From Proteiniborus sp. MB09-C3 (lineage in GTDB: Bacteria > Bacillota > Clostridia > Tissierellales > Proteiniboraceae), in assembly GCF_030263895.1 (NCBI RefSeq), contig NZ_CP127161.1, positions 2,170,001-2,234,000 of the forward strand: a stretch of DNA of 64,000 nucleotides, in the 5' to 3' direction. The number at the start of each line of letters is the position of its first letter. The stretch's first letter is position 1. Under the pieces are notes generated by a model. It was not told the origin of the DNA and ran no database searches. It was given only the letters and a program-made list of their open reading frames with translations. Shown one piece after another: positions 25,546 through 35,299 of the stretch. Both the position numbers and the translations under genes were made by a program.

Positions 25546-25570
25546 GGCTTTAACTAGGAAGGAGCAAAAG

Positions 25571-26608
25571 ATGATGGGAATGTTTAGTATATTTACAAAG
25601 GACATGGGAATTGACTTAGGAACAGCAAATACTTTAGTTTTTATGAAAGGTAAAGGTATAATAATTAGAGAACCTTCTGTTGTTGCTATACAAACTAATA
25701 CTAAAGAGGTCTTAGCAGTAGGTGAAGAAGCCAAGAGAATGATAGGTAGAACACCGGGACATATAGTTGCTATTAGACCTTTAAGTGATGGAGTCATTGC
25801 AGACTTTGACATTACTCAAAGTATGCTAAAGTACTTTATAAGAAAAGGAAATCGTACACGTTCACTTTTTTCTCCTAGGGTAGTTGTTTGCGTGCCTTCT
25901 GGTGTTACTGAGGTTGAAAAAAGGGCTGTTGAAGAAGCTGCTATCCAAGCAGGAGCCAGAGAAGCATTTCTTATAGAGGAGCCTATGGCTGCGGCTATTG
26001 GTGCAGGACTTCCTGTTCAAGAACCTAACGGCAGTATGGTAGTAGATATTGGAGGAGGTACTACTGAAGTAGCTATTATTTCCTTAGGTGGAATAGTAAC
26101 TAGCAAATCTATCAGAGTAGCAGGAGATGAACTCGACGAATCAATAGTCTATTATATTAAAAAAGAGTACAATTTAATGATAGGAGAAAGGACTGCAGAA
26201 GAAGTTAAGATACAAGTAGGTTCAGCTGATTTATCTGGCAATAAGGAAAGAAAAATATCTGTAAGAGGAAGAGATTTGATTTCTGGGCTACCAAAAACTA
26301 TTGATATCAGTTCATCTGAGATTTATGAAGCGATGAAAGAGCCTATATCTAATATTATAGATGCTATAAAATTCACTCTAGAAAAAACTCCTCCTGAGCT
26401 AGCATCAGATATTATGGAGCAAGGGATAATGTTAACTGGAGGAGGAGCGTTGTTGGATGGACTGGATAGGCTTATTAGAAAGGAAACTGGAATGCCTATT
26501 CATATAGCTGAAGATCCTTTAGATTGCGTTGCCATAGGTACGGGAAAGGCTTTAGAAGATATAGAAACATTAAAAAGAGTTGCGAAAAGTTCAAGAAAGT
26601 TAGGATAA
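25571..26608 (+). CDS. mreB: Rod shape-determining actin homologue MreB
   Basis: 345 aa. Actin-fold signatures: phosphate-1 [12 protein letters not shown], phosphate-2 [15 protein letters not shown], adenosine motif [10 protein letters not shown]. The N-terminal segment MFSIFTKD can form the amphipathic membrane-binding helix. MreB filaments guide the elongasome, here encoded with MreC, MreD and PBP2 immediately downstream. Confidence 0.97.
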   Translation: MMGMFSIFTKDMGIDLGTANTLVFMKGKGIIIREPSVVAIQTNTKEVLAVGEEAKRMIGRTPGHIVAIRPLSDGVIADFDITQSMLKYFIRKGNRTRSLFSPRVVVCVPSGVTEVEKRAVEEAAIQAGAREAFLIEEPMAAAIGAGLPVQEPNGSMVVDIGGGTTEVAIISLGGIVTSKSIRVAGDELDESIVYYIKKEYNLMIGERTAEEVKIQVGSADLSGNKERKISVRGRDLISGLPKTIDISSSEIYEAMKEPISNIIDAIKFTLEKTPPELASDIMEQGIMLTGGGALLDGLDRLIRKETGMPIHIAEDPLDCVAIGTGKALEDIETLKRVAKSSRKLG

Positions 26609-26620
26609 GTGGTGATATAG

Positions 26621-27460
26621 ATGGCCATATTTAAAAAAATAAAGGGGAGAATGATAGTGACTGTTGTTGCTATCATTCTAATTGTAATTATTGGAATTAC
26701 GGCTGGTGGTAGAGATAAGATAACATCTATTGAAAATTTCATGGGTAGTATAATAACTCCCATTCAAAAAGTTTTTTATAATAGCGGCGAATCGGTTGTA
26801 GGAGCTATTAAATCTATAGGAAGTATTACACAACTTAAGGATGAAAACATCAAATTGAAGGAAGAAAATGCTAAATTAAAAGAACAAGTAAGAAATTATG
26901 AGGACATTGTAAGCAAATCTGATTATTTAAGAAATGCTGCAATATTAAAAGAGAAAACAAAATATAACTTAGTCGAGGCTCAAATAATAGGAAAAGATCC
27001 AGGAAATTGGTTCGAAAGATTTATAATAGATAAAGGAACTAAAGACGGTATAAAAAAAGATGATGCAGTTATTCAAGGAATACAGGTTGACGGCAATACT
27101 GTAGAAGAAGGACTTGTCGGCAGGGTCGTTGAAGTTGGAGAAAACTGGGCTAAGGTTATAGCTATAATAGATGCAGGCAGTAACTTGAGCTTCAATGTAA
27201 TAAGAACTCAAGACGGCGGAATTATGAAAGGTGATTCTGAAGGTAATATATCAGGCTATCTTTTTGATACAAAGGCAGACGTTGTAAAGGGAGACAAGCT
27301 ACTTACTTCTGGGCTTGGAGGAATTTTCATAAAGGGACTTTACATCGGAGAAATAAGTGAAGTAACCAAGAATAGTGATGATCTTTTAGTAAATATTGAA
27401 GTACAGCCAGCCATGAATTTTAATAAGCTTCAAAATGTTTTTGTTATAATAGGAAATTAG
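26621..27460 (+). CDS. mreC: Rod shape-determining protein MreC
   Basis: 279 aa. Short cytoplasmic N-terminus, one helix (about 11-30), periplasm-side coiled coil (about 65-100, LKDENIKLKEENAKLKEQVRNYE), then the two beta-barrel MreC domain. Conserved GKDPGNWFERFIIDKGTKDGI. Scaffold of the elongasome. Starts 12 bp after mreB. Confidence 0.96.
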   Translation: MAIFKKIKGRMIVTVVAIILIVIIGITAGGRDKITSIENFMGSIITPIQKVFYNSGESVVGAIKSIGSITQLKDENIKLKEENAKLKEQVRNYEDIVSKSDYLRNAAILKEKTKYNLVEAQIIGKDPGNWFERFIIDKGTKDGIKKDDAVIQGIQVDGNTVEEGLVGRVVEVGENWAKVIAIIDAGSNLSFNVIRTQDGGIMKGDSEGNISGYLFDTKADVVKGDKLLTSGLGGIFIKGLYIGEISEVTKNSDDLLVNIEVQPAMNFNKLQNVFVIIGN

Positions 27461-27478
27461 ATAAAAGGGGTAAATACT

Positions 27479-27979
27479 TTGAGATATTTTATTATAGCTA
27501 TTATAGTCTTAGTGAACTTTTTAATAAAATCTACCATATTACATCATATTAGTGTATTTGGAGTTGTGCCTAATACATCTTTGATTATAATAGTATGTCT
27601 TTCTCTTCTTGCAGGTAAAAAGACTGGTAGTGTATTAGGGCTAATATTGGGACTTTTAGAGGACATGTTTTTTTATGAAGTTATAGGAGTACATGCTTTG
27701 ATTTATTTCATTATTGGCTATCTAATTGGATTGACTGATAAAAAGGTATTTAAGGAAAATTTATTTTTACCTTTTGTTTTTACGGTCCTATCAACTTTTG
27801 CTTTTCATGTAGTCTATTATGTATTTATGTATTTTCTGTCTATTAATGTTGATTTTATAAGTCTTTTAAAAGACATTGTAATCATTGAGACGATCTTAAA
27901 CTCTGTATTGTCTGTTTTCTTTTATAAACAATTTCTTAAACTATATCGCCAACCGCAAATAAGTTTTGGAAAAAAGTAA
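27479..27979 (+). CDS. mreD: Rod shape-determining membrane protein MreD
   Basis: 166 aa from a TTG at 27479. Five hydrophobic helices, with the family's VPNTSLIIIVCLSLLAG and GLILGLLEDMFFYE. Weakly conserved protein identified mainly by size, topology and the position between mreC and the PBP2 gene. Confidence 0.93.
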   Translation: MRYFIIAIIVLVNFLIKSTILHHISVFGVVPNTSLIIIVCLSLLAGKKTGSVLGLILGLLEDMFFYEVIGVHALIYFIIGYLIGLTDKKVFKENLFLPFVFTVLSTFAFHVVYYVFMYFLSINVDFISLLKDIVIIETILNSVLSVFFYKQFLKLYRQPQISFGKK

Positions 27980-27992
27980 AGGAGGTGAATAT

Positions 27993-30900
27993 ATGAAGTT
28001 CTGGGAAAAGATAAAAGATAGATATAATATTTTCATTTTCCTCACAACTTTGATTTTTGTTGCTTTGGCTTTTAAGCTAGCAGCATTGACTATTGTTGAG
28101 GGAGAGGAAATGAGGAGGACTTCTAATAGTAAAAGAGTAAAACAGATATCTATAACTGCATCTAGAGGAGAAATAAGAGATAGATATGGAAGACTATTAG
28201 CAGGTAATAATCCTAGCTTTACAGTTCAGATAATGAAAGATGAATTAAATATAAAAGACACAGATAAACGAAATAGCGCAATCCTTAAGCTTGTTAGGAT
28301 ACTTGACGATGAAGGCGTTAACTATATTGATGAGTTTCCTATTGATTTAAACCATTTTTCATATAATAGTGCTGCAATGTATATGGAAAATAGTAAAACA
28401 CCTTATGAATACGTAACAGAATTGATTTTAAATAATAATCTTGTAGAAGAACTGATTAATTCAACTATGAGAATAGAGGACGACACAAACTCTAGAGTTT
28501 TCTTTACTGCAAGAAGAGCAGTAAATGTTTTGGAAAATGAAGGCATTTCAATGCCTATAAAAATAGACTTTAACGAAGAAAAAAATATTTCTTTTAATTA
28601 TGATACAAATGTGGATATAGAAAAATGGCAAAAGGAAAATAATATACCAAATGGCAAAACTGCAAGAGATATATTGATTTCTAAAATAATAGAGAACAAA
28701 AAGGTTCTTATGAAACTTATAAACAATCCTATTGTGAGTGAGCTTACATATGAGGTTTTACAAAACAATGGATTAGCAAACGACATTTCTCTTGAACCAT
28801 ATAGTTTTAGCTTTGATGAAGAATACAAATCTATTAAAAGAAATTTAATGAAGAGCTTTGGAAATATAACAATTGACAGTTCAGCCACAGATGATTTTGT
28901 AAATATCGTCCTTCAAACAGAGGCTAAATACGAGATTCTTTCAAATATCTTTGTTAAAGGAAGCGATGAAGAAAAAAATAAAGAACAAACAATACCAGGA
29001 CAAATTCTAATTAATAAACTTAATGAAAAGAACATAGATATTCCAGTAAATATTGTCATAGATGAAGAGGAGAGTAAGGTTTCTTTTAAATATAAGAGTG
29101 ACGAAGAAAAGGAAAGATTTTATAAGAATGAAAAAATAGAAGGGGAATTAACTGCTATAGAGGCACTAATATATATTGCTGAAAAGCATAATGTTATTAC
29201 TGACTTTATAACTGATGACAAGATTAAGTCAATTGCCCAGGAAAAAGTTTTAGGGTATGTAAATCCTAAAATATCTATTTCTACTTGGGAATATGCTGTA
29301 CTAAATAATAAGAAAAGCTGGCTTGAGACGTATAATGTCCCAAAAGAAAGTAGTGCTAAAGAAGCATTTGAATTTTTAACTAATAAATATAAAATAGAAG
29401 AAGGACTAAATAAATATGAAGCTAGATCTATAATGCTAGTTTTAGAGCAATTAAACAAACAAGGCCATAGAGCATATCAGCCAATAAATTTAGCTTATGG
29501 AATAAGAAATAGTACTGTGGCAAAGCTTGAAGAAAACAAATTTGATTTATTAGGCGTTGGAGTTTCAATTGAACCAATAAGATATTATCCTAATGGTGAA
29601 ACAGCTGCACATATTTTAGGCTATTTAGGTAAGATATCCCAGACAAATGAAATAAAAAAATATATTGAAGAACAGGGATATTCCCCTAACGATATTATCG
29701 GAAAAACTGGAGTAGAAGACAGCTTTGAACAATATTTAAAAGGTAAAAATGGAAGTAGACGTGTAGAAGTAGACGTGTTAGGAAATACAATAAAAGTATT
29801 AGATGAAGTAAAGCCTATACCGGGAAACAATCTATATCTAACATTAGATCTCGAACTGCAAAAAGTTGCAGAGGATGCATTAAAACAAGCCATAGAACAG
29901 ATACAAATAGGCGGGGAATTCCAAAGTAAGTGGGGTAATTACAAATTCCCTCAAGCATATAAAAATGCTACTTCTGGAGCTGTTGTTGCTATAAATGTAA
30001 AGACAGGTGAAATACTTGCATTAGCTAATTATCCTGCCTACGATCCAAATCTTTTTGTAACAGGTATTTCTGATGAAGACTGGAGGAGCTTAATGCCCGA
30101 ACATGAAGAGGATCCACTTGCACCAAGGCCCCTTTACAATATATCATTGCAGACAGCCATTCAGCCTGGATCTATATTTAAGATGATAACAGGATTGGCA
30201 GCACAAGAAAAGGGTATAAGCTCAAGTAAAAAAATCTATGACTATGGAGTTGTAGAGATAGGAAACGGAAGATTTGGTTGTTGGTACTGGAACGATTATG
30301 GAAGAGTTCATGGATGGGTCAATTTAGCTGAGGCTATAAGAGATTCATGTAACTATTATTTTTATAGTGTTACAATGGGCAGAAATCCAAAGACTGGAGA
30401 AGGTCTTGGAGGAAAGGTAGATATTGAGGATATTTTGAGAGTAGCAAAGGAATTTGGGTTAGATGATAAAACTGGAATAGAAATAGCAGGAGAAAGAGCT
30501 GTTGGAGTTCCTGATACAAATCTGAAGACAAACAACACTAAAATAGGTTTAAGAAGATTTTTGAATACTAATATAAGGGACTTCATTAAAGAAGGGGCTC
30601 ATATAGATGAAAAGGATATATCAAAAATTATAGATGAAATTGTAAGTTGGGCTGAATTTGAAGAACCTCTAAGCAAGAGAGAAGTAGTCCGAAGACTTGA
30701 TAAACTAAATATTAATGGAGAAAAGAAGCTTGAAGGAAGCAGAGAAGATTTAGCTGATGTTATTAAATATACCTATTTAAATCAATCAGGCTGGAAACAG
30801 GCAGATACACTTAATATTTCAATAGGACAAGGACAAAATGCGTACACTCCAATCCAAATGGCAAACTACATGGCTACCTTAGCAAATGGTGGATATAGAC

Positions 30901-31352
30901 ATAATGCAAGTGTAATCTCTAAAGCCCAGAATCATGATAATTCTGAGATTGTTTATGAGCCAAAGAGGGAATCTGATAGAGTAGTTCTTAAGGATTATAA
31001 TTTTATTAACGAAGTAAATAAAGGCTTAGGTATGGTTACAAGTGATGGTACATCTAGGGCAATTTTTAAGGACTTCCCTGTAAAAGTAGCTACAAAAACA
31101 GGTACTGCACAGAATTCTGGAACAAATCCAGCAACAGGTGAAAAATATGATAACTATGCTTGGTTTGCTGCATATGGGCCGTATGAAGAAAATAATCCAG
31201 AGGCAGCTGAGATTGCTGTGGTAGGAGTTATTTTTCAAGGTGGTACTGGTGGATATGTAGGGCCAATAGCTAAGGAAATAATAGCACAGTATCTTGGACT
31301 CAACTATGAAGCAAATGATGAGTTTACAGTAAGAAATAAATTGGCTAAGTAG
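27993..31352 (+). CDS. mrdA: Penicillin-binding protein 2 (elongasome transpeptidase), greatly extended
   Basis: 1119 aa from the ATG at 27993 after AAAGGAGGTGA; typical PBP2 is 600-750 aa. One N-terminal helix (about 14-32) is followed by the dimerisation domain (RGEIRDRYGRLLAGN). An inserted region of about 370 residues contains three copies of a W/F...NIP...TA.E.L-type motif, near residues 212, 375 and 443. The catalytic domain has SxxK at Ser727-Lys730 (GSIFK), SCN at 785-787 and KTG at 1035-1037, so it should be an active class B transpeptidase. A second insertion (about 830-935) lies between SCN and KTG. It cross-links side-wall peptidoglycan with RodA, not encoded here. Confidence 0.94.
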   Translation: MKFWEKIKDRYNIFIFLTTLIFVALAFKLAALTIVEGEEMRRTSNSKRVKQISITASRGEIRDRYGRLLAGNNPSFTVQIMKDELNIKDTDKRNSAILKLVRILDDEGVNYIDEFPIDLNHFSYNSAAMYMENSKTPYEYVTELILNNNLVEELINSTMRIEDDTNSRVFFTARRAVNVLENEGISMPIKIDFNEEKNISFNYDTNVDIEKWQKENNIPNGKTARDILISKIIENKKVLMKLINNPIVSELTYEVLQNNGLANDISLEPYSFSFDEEYKSIKRNLMKSFGNITIDSSATDDFVNIVLQTEAKYEILSNIFVKGSDEEKNKEQTIPGQILINKLNEKNIDIPVNIVIDEEESKVSFKYKSDEEKERFYKNEKIEGELTAIEALIYIAEKHNVITDFITDDKIKSIAQEKVLGYVNPKISISTWEYAVLNNKKSWLETYNVPKESSAKEAFEFLTNKYKIEEGLNKYEARSIMLVLEQLNKQGHRAYQPINLAYGIRNSTVAKLEENKFDLLGVGVSIEPIRYYPNGETAAHILGYLGKISQTNEIKKYIEEQGYSPNDIIGKTGVEDSFEQYLKGKNGSRRVEVDVLGNTIKVLDEVKPIPGNNLYLTLDLELQKVAEDALKQAIEQIQIGGEFQSKWGNYKFPQAYKNATSGAVVAINVKTGEILALANYPAYDPNLFVTGISDEDWRSLMPEHEEDPLAPRPLYNISLQTAIQPGSIFKMITGLAAQEKGISSSKKIYDYGVVEIGNGRFGCWYWNDYGRVHGWVNLAEAIRDSCNYYFYSVTMGRNPKTGEGLGGKVDIEDILRVAKEFGLDDKTGIEIAGERAVGVPDTNLKTNNTKIGLRRFLNTNIRDFIKEGAHIDEKDISKIIDEIVSWAEFEEPLSKREVVRRLDKLNINGEKKLEGSREDLADVIKYTYLNQSGWKQADTLNISIGQGQNAYTPIQMANYMATLANGGYRHNASVISKAQNHDNSEIVYEPKRESDRVVLKDYNFINEVNKGLGMVTSDGTSRAIFKDFPVKVATKTGTAQNSGTNPATGEKYDNYAWFAAYGPYEENNPEAAEIAVVGVIFQGGTGGYVGPIAKEIIAQYLGLNYEANDEFTVRNKLAK

Positions 31353-31380
31353 GTTTTCTACATGCCAATTTATTTTTATT
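31338..31380 (+). terminator. Weak terminator overlapping the end of mrdA
   Basis: AAATTGGC (31338-31345) pairs with GCCAATTT (31364-31371), with an inner TAG/CTA, followed by ATTTTTATT. The stop codon lies inside the hairpin. Read-through into minC is possible. Confidence 0.5.
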
Positions 31381-31452
31381 AAAAATAAGAAGGAATTATG
31401 CAAAAAATGAAGAATAAAAATAATAGCTGTGTATACTTTTGGAGGGTGACAA

Positions 31453-32094
31453 ATGAGTCAAAGCTTAGTTACATTTAAAGGAAATCAAGATGGTATATAT
31501 ATTTTTGTTAAAGAAGGAAGCTTTCAAAAAATAAAAGAACAGCTAGAGAGTAATTTAAAAAAAGCAGGTTCATTTTTTAAAGGAGCTAAGGTAATAAGCA
31601 TAAAAGGAAAAGAATTATCTATTGATGAAAAGGAGGAGCTTAAAGGCATAATAATTAATAAATTTGGGATTGATGTAGATGAAATTAGAGATGTTGTTGA
31701 TGAAGAGGAAAATAGTGAACTAACGCAAATTCAATTCTTTGAAGGTATAGAAGAGGGATATACAAAGTTTGTACGAGCTACTATTAGATCTGGTCAGACT
31801 GTGGAATCTGAAGGAAACTTGGTCGTAATCGGGGATGTGAATCCTGGTGGAATTGTTATGGCAAAGGGAAACATAGTTATTCTTGGTGCATTAAGAGGAA
31901 TAGCCCATGCAGGTTGTGATGGAAATATAGAAGCTATAGTTGTAGCCTTTTATTTACATCCAACACAGCTTAGGATATCTGATATTATTGCAAGAAGACC
32001 TGACGAAGAAATGGAATTTTCTAAATGGCCAGAAATTGCAAGGGTGGAAGAGGATGCAGTACTCATAGAAACTTATCTACCTAAAAACAAATAA
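31453..32094 (+). CDS. minC: Septum site-determining protein MinC
   Basis: 213 aa. N-terminal MinC_N domain (1-95) and C-terminal right-handed beta-helix (about 105-205) with GQTVESEGNLVVIGDVNPGG and GNIVILGALRGIAHAG, the surface that binds MinD and FtsZ. GGAGGGTGA precedes the ATG. First of minCDE; blocks Z-rings away from midcell. Confidence 0.96.
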   Translation: MSQSLVTFKGNQDGIYIFVKEGSFQKIKEQLESNLKKAGSFFKGAKVISIKGKELSIDEKEELKGIIINKFGIDVDEIRDVVDEEENSELTQIQFFEGIEEGYTKFVRATIRSGQTVESEGNLVVIGDVNPGGIVMAKGNIVILGALRGIAHAGCDGNIEAIVVAFYLHPTQLRISDIIARRPDEEMEFSKWPEIARVEEDAVLIETYLPKNK

Positions 32095-32113
32095 GAATAG
32101 GGGGTTGAACTTT

Positions 32114-32908
32114 ATGGGTGAAGTTATTGTTGTTACTTCAGGAAAAGGTGGTGTAGGTAAAACTACAACTACAGCTAATTTAGGCACAGGTTTAGCTATA
32201 GAAGGTAAAAAGGTTGCTATAGTTGATGCTGATATTGGATTAAGAAATCTTGACGTTGTAATGGGCCTTGAGAATAGAATAGTTTATGATATTGTAGATG
32301 TTGTAGAGAAGGTTTGTAGAATAAAGCAAGGGCTTATAAAGGATAAAAGATATGATGGGTTATTTCTTCTGCCTGCTGCACAAACAAAGGATAAAAATGC
32401 AGTAACCCCTGCACAGATGCTAGACCTTTGCAATGAGTTAAGAGAAATGTTTGATTATGTTATTATAGATTGTCCTGCAGGAATAGAACAGGGTTTTCAA
32501 AATGCTATAGCAGGAGCAGATAGAGCTATTGTAGTTACTACTCCAGAGATTTCAGCTGTGAGAGATGCAGATAGAATAATAGGACTGCTTGAAGCTAAAG
32601 GATTACATAATCCAAAGTTAATTGTAAATAGGATAAGACCAGATATGGTGAAAAAAGGTGATATGATGAATATCGATGACATGACTGATATTCTAGCTAT
32701 TGATTTAATCGGCGTGGTACCTGACGATGAAGCTATTGTAATCTCTACAAATAAAGGAGAGCCTGTGGTCATTGATAATAAGACACTGGCAGGACAAGCA
32801 TATAGAAATATAGCTAAAAGAATAATGGGAGAAGAAGTAGCCTTATTGGAATTGGATGTTGATGAGGGCGTTTTTGGTAAGCTGAGAAAATTATTTTTTG
32901 GTAAATAG
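32114..32908 (+). CDS. minD: Septum site-determining ATPase MinD
   Basis: 264 aa from the ATG at 32114 (GGGGG at 32100-32104; the in-frame TTG at 32105 directly abuts that site). Deviant Walker A SGKGGVGKTT, IVDADIGLRNLD, and DCPAGIEQGF are diagnostic. The last 13 residues, GVFGKLRKLFFGK, form the amphipathic membrane-targeting helix. It recruits MinC and is cycled by MinE. Confidence 0.97.
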   Translation: MGEVIVVTSGKGGVGKTTTTANLGTGLAIEGKKVAIVDADIGLRNLDVVMGLENRIVYDIVDVVEKVCRIKQGLIKDKRYDGLFLLPAAQTKDKNAVTPAQMLDLCNELREMFDYVIIDCPAGIEQGFQNAIAGADRAIVVTTPEISAVRDADRIIGLLEAKGLHNPKLIVNRIRPDMVKKGDMMNIDDMTDILAIDLIGVVPDDEAIVISTNKGEPVVIDNKTLAGQAYRNIAKRIMGEEVALLELDVDEGVFGKLRKLFFGK

Positions 32909-32927
32909 CTAAAAAGGAGGGGTAAGT

Positions 32928-33212
32928 TTGGATTTATTTAAATTCTTTAGTAAAAACGAAAGCAAGAGCAAAAATGTTGCAAAGGAAAGACTAAAATTAG
33001 TTTTAATCCACGACAGGGCTAATATTTCTCCTCACTTTTTAGAAATTCTTAAAGGGGATATAATAAGAGTAATATCTGATTACATGGTAATTGATGAGGA
33101 AGGTCTAGATATAAAGCTTACAAGAACTAGAAGGGAAAGCGACAATACACCTATACCAGCATTGATTGCCAATATACCAATTTTAAAAATGAAAGAAGAA
33201 TCTATAAAATAA
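32928..33212 (+). CDS. minE: Cell division topological specificity factor MinE
   Basis: 94 aa from a TTG at 32928. The N-terminus DLFKFFSK is the membrane-contact helix; AKERLKLVLIHDRANISP is the anti-MinCD region and the rest the dimerisation beta domain. A true MinE (rather than DivIVA alone) implies pole-to-pole oscillation, as in Clostridium difficile. Confidence 0.95.
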   Translation: MDLFKFFSKNESKSKNVAKERLKLVLIHDRANISPHFLEILKGDIIRVISDYMVIDEEGLDIKLTRTRRESDNTPIPALIANIPILKMKEESIK

Positions 33213-33396
33213 CAAAAGCTTTTATTGAAGAATTAAAAGGTAGCTTTTGTTGAGACACTGCATAAGCGACTTACACGAAATCAGATATTTCGGCAATCTG
33301 CTTAAAACTCATTCACGGAAAGTTCTTTTATTATAAAGATCAAAAGTGGAACTTTCCTATTCGCTACAAAAAGAACTTTTATTATTGGAGGAAATT
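33211..33396. promoter_or_regulatory. minE-mgsA spacer with two inverted repeats
   Basis: AACAAAAGCT (33211-33220) pairs with AGCTTTTGTT (33242-33251) just after minE but lacks a following T-run. A second 9-bp perfect repeat, GGAAAGTTC (33317-33325) and GAACTTTCC (33349-33357), surrounds an AT-rich core that could hold a promoter for mgsA. No ORF of note. Confidence 0.45.
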
Positions 33397-33819
33397 ATGA
33401 ATATTGCTTTAATAGCCCATGATAATAAAAAAAAGCAGCTAGTTAATTTTTCCATTGCATATAAGCATATTCTTGAAAAGCATAGTCTTTTTGCTACAGG
33501 AACCACTGGTAAGTTAATTATAGAAGCTACAGGCCTCAGTATAGTTCGCATGATGTCAGGCCCTTTAGGAGGAGATCAGCAAATAGGAGCAAAAGTAGCA
33601 AGCAATGAAATGGATCTTATAATCTTTTTAAGAGATCCCCTAACGTCTCAGCCTCATGAGCCAGATGTTCAGGCACTGCTTAGATTAAGTGATGTTCACT
33701 CTATTCCTATCGCTACAAACATTGCCACAGCAGAGCTTTTGATAAAATCCCTTGAAAGAGGAGATATGCATTGGAGAGAAATTATTAGCCAATCTAAAGA
33801 GCATAATCATATAGATTAA
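33397..33819 (+). CDS. mgsA: Methylglyoxal synthase
   Basis: 140 aa from the ATG at 33397, after GGAGG; the longer frame from 33346 lacks a site. [33 protein letters not shown] and [14 protein letters not shown] are the conserved phosphate-binding and catalytic segments (catalytic Asp in GGDQ). Converts dihydroxyacetone phosphate to methylglyoxal and phosphate, a bypass of lower glycolysis. Frequently found after min genes in Clostridia. Confidence 0.96.
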   Translation: MNIALIAHDNKKKQLVNFSIAYKHILEKHSLFATGTTGKLIIEATGLSIVRMMSGPLGGDQQIGAKVASNEMDLIIFLRDPLTSQPHEPDVQALLRLSDVHSIPIATNIATAELLIKSLERGDMHWREIISQSKEHNHID

Positions 33820-33821
33820 AT

Positions 33822-33857
33822 AAAAAACCTACGGTTGTGAAATCGTAGGTTTTTTTC
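33822..33857 (+). terminator. Rho-independent terminator after mgsA
   Basis: 12-bp perfect stem AAAAAACCTACG/CGTAGGTTTTTT with a 10-nt loop and further Ts. Confidence 0.9.
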
Positions 33858-33990
33858 TGATATAAACTGATTTTCTGAACGCTTTTATCAGAAAGAAAGC
33901 AATAGCGAACAAATAAATTTGTGTTTCAGGACCGTTAAATTGTAATAAAATCACCTTCTTAAAAATATAAATATACTAAACTGAAAGAGG

Positions 33991-34338
33991 GTGATTATAA
34001 TAGGTATAAAAGAAAAGATAAATAAAAATATAAGCAATGTATTAAATAGTCTAAGAAAAAAAAGAGTTTATAATACCTATAATAATAGTAATGGAGTAAG
34101 CTTTTATAGAAAACAGCTCAATAAAGTAATAATTTGTATTTTAATCATATTAGCAGTATTGATAATTAAAAAAGCAAATATAAAATTTACTAATAATATA
34201 ATCAGAATAGTAGACGAGTCTGTTAATTATTCATTTGATATAAAAGAAGATACAAAAAAGATCTTTGATTTTGTAAAAGGTGCAGTTAAGATACCAGATA
34301 AGGTAATCGAAACATTTAATATGAATGCCTTTAATTGA
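33991..34338 (+). CDS. SpoIVFA-like membrane protein lacking the M23 domain
   Basis: 115 aa if started at the GTG at 33991. Start uncertain: GAGGGTGAT (33987-33995) overlaps that GTG, and codons at proper spacing are ATT 33994, ATA 33997 and ATA 34000. A basic N-terminus precedes one helix (about 48-62, VIICILIILAVLII) and an amphipathic tail (SVNYSFDIKEDTKKIFDFVKG). Its position 16 bp before spoIVFB matches spoIVFA, which normally adds a LytM/M23-like domain at the C-terminus; here it ends before that domain. Confidence 0.6.
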   Translation: MIIIGIKEKINKNISNVLNSLRKKRVYNTYNNSNGVSFYRKQLNKVIICILIILAVLIIKKANIKFTNNIIRIVDESVNYSFDIKEDTKKIFDFVKGAVKIPDKVIETFNMNAFN

Positions 34339-34354
34339 TAGGAAGGTTTCCTAA

Positions 34355-35233
34355 ATGAAGATATTAAAAATTAAAAACATTAGCATTAAAGTAAATATTT
34401 TTATGCTAATTGTATTTGCGTTATACTTTATGCTTGGTTATTTTATTGAAGTCCTTGTTATAGTATTTACTGTTTTAATTCATGAGATTTCTCATAGCCT
34501 TGCGGCTAGAAAGTGCGGATTTGAGATAAACGAAATCGAAATATTTCCTTTTGGAGGAATAGCGAGATTTGAGTACATGAAAACAATTTACCCTAAGGAA
34601 GAAATATTTATATGTGCAATAGGGCCTCTAAGTAATTTTGCAGTAATGATTGTATTTATGGGACTTAAAAGTCTTTATTTTGATAATTATTTATTTGATT
34701 ATATAATTAAAATTAATAAACTGATGTTTATAATAAATATTTTTCCTGTCTTTCCTCTTGATGGTGGCAAGATAATTAGAGCTGTATTATCCTTATTTAT
34801 TGGTTATAAATCTTCTACAACTAAGCTGTCATATATTACATATATGCTATGTACAATTATTATACTCTATGATATATTAAATGGGTTAATAGGTGATGGC
34901 ACAAGCTTAAGTCTAATAGCAGTATTTACTATAATAGCTGCCAAGAAAGAAAGGGAAATGGCAGCTTTTGCTTTCATAAAATCTATTACAGGAAAAACAA
35001 ATGAAATTAATAGGAAAAAGAAAATGAAGGCTCATCTTTTAGTTTGTATTAAAACAATCAATATAAAAGAAGCCTTAGATTGTTTTTTACCTAATAGATA
35101 CCATATATTTATTATTATCAAAAGTAATGGGGAAACTATTGGTACTATAACAGAAAGCCAATTACTAGAGGGGATATATAGCTATGGTCTTGATATTACA
35201 CTAGAAGAACTACTAATAGAAACTAAAAAATGA
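34355..35233 (+). CDS. spoIVFB: Sporulation membrane zinc protease SpoIVFB (site-2 protease family)
   Basis: 292 aa. M50 family: zinc motif HEISH in the second helix and the second ligand motif FPLDGGK. Four to six helices are followed by a C-terminal cytoplasmic CBS-like segment (about 225-285, YHIFIIIKSNGETIGTITESQLL). In B. subtilis it cuts pro-sigma-K in the mother cell. The length and CBS tail match SpoIVFB rather than RseP, which is larger and has PDZ domains. Confidence 0.88.
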   Translation: MKILKIKNISIKVNIFMLIVFALYFMLGYFIEVLVIVFTVLIHEISHSLAARKCGFEINEIEIFPFGGIARFEYMKTIYPKEEIFICAIGPLSNFAVMIVFMGLKSLYFDNYLFDYIIKINKLMFIINIFPVFPLDGGKIIRAVLSLFIGYKSSTTKLSYITYMLCTIIILYDILNGLIGDGTSLSLIAVFTIIAAKKEREMAAFAFIKSITGKTNEINRKKKMKAHLLVCIKTINIKEALDCFLPNRYHIFIIIKSNGETIGTITESQLLEGIYSYGLDITLEELLIETKK

Positions 35234-35299
35234 TAAAATAATAAATATGCAGAAAATAAAGATGTATGTTGAACAACTAAAAGGAAAAGGATGAGATAA

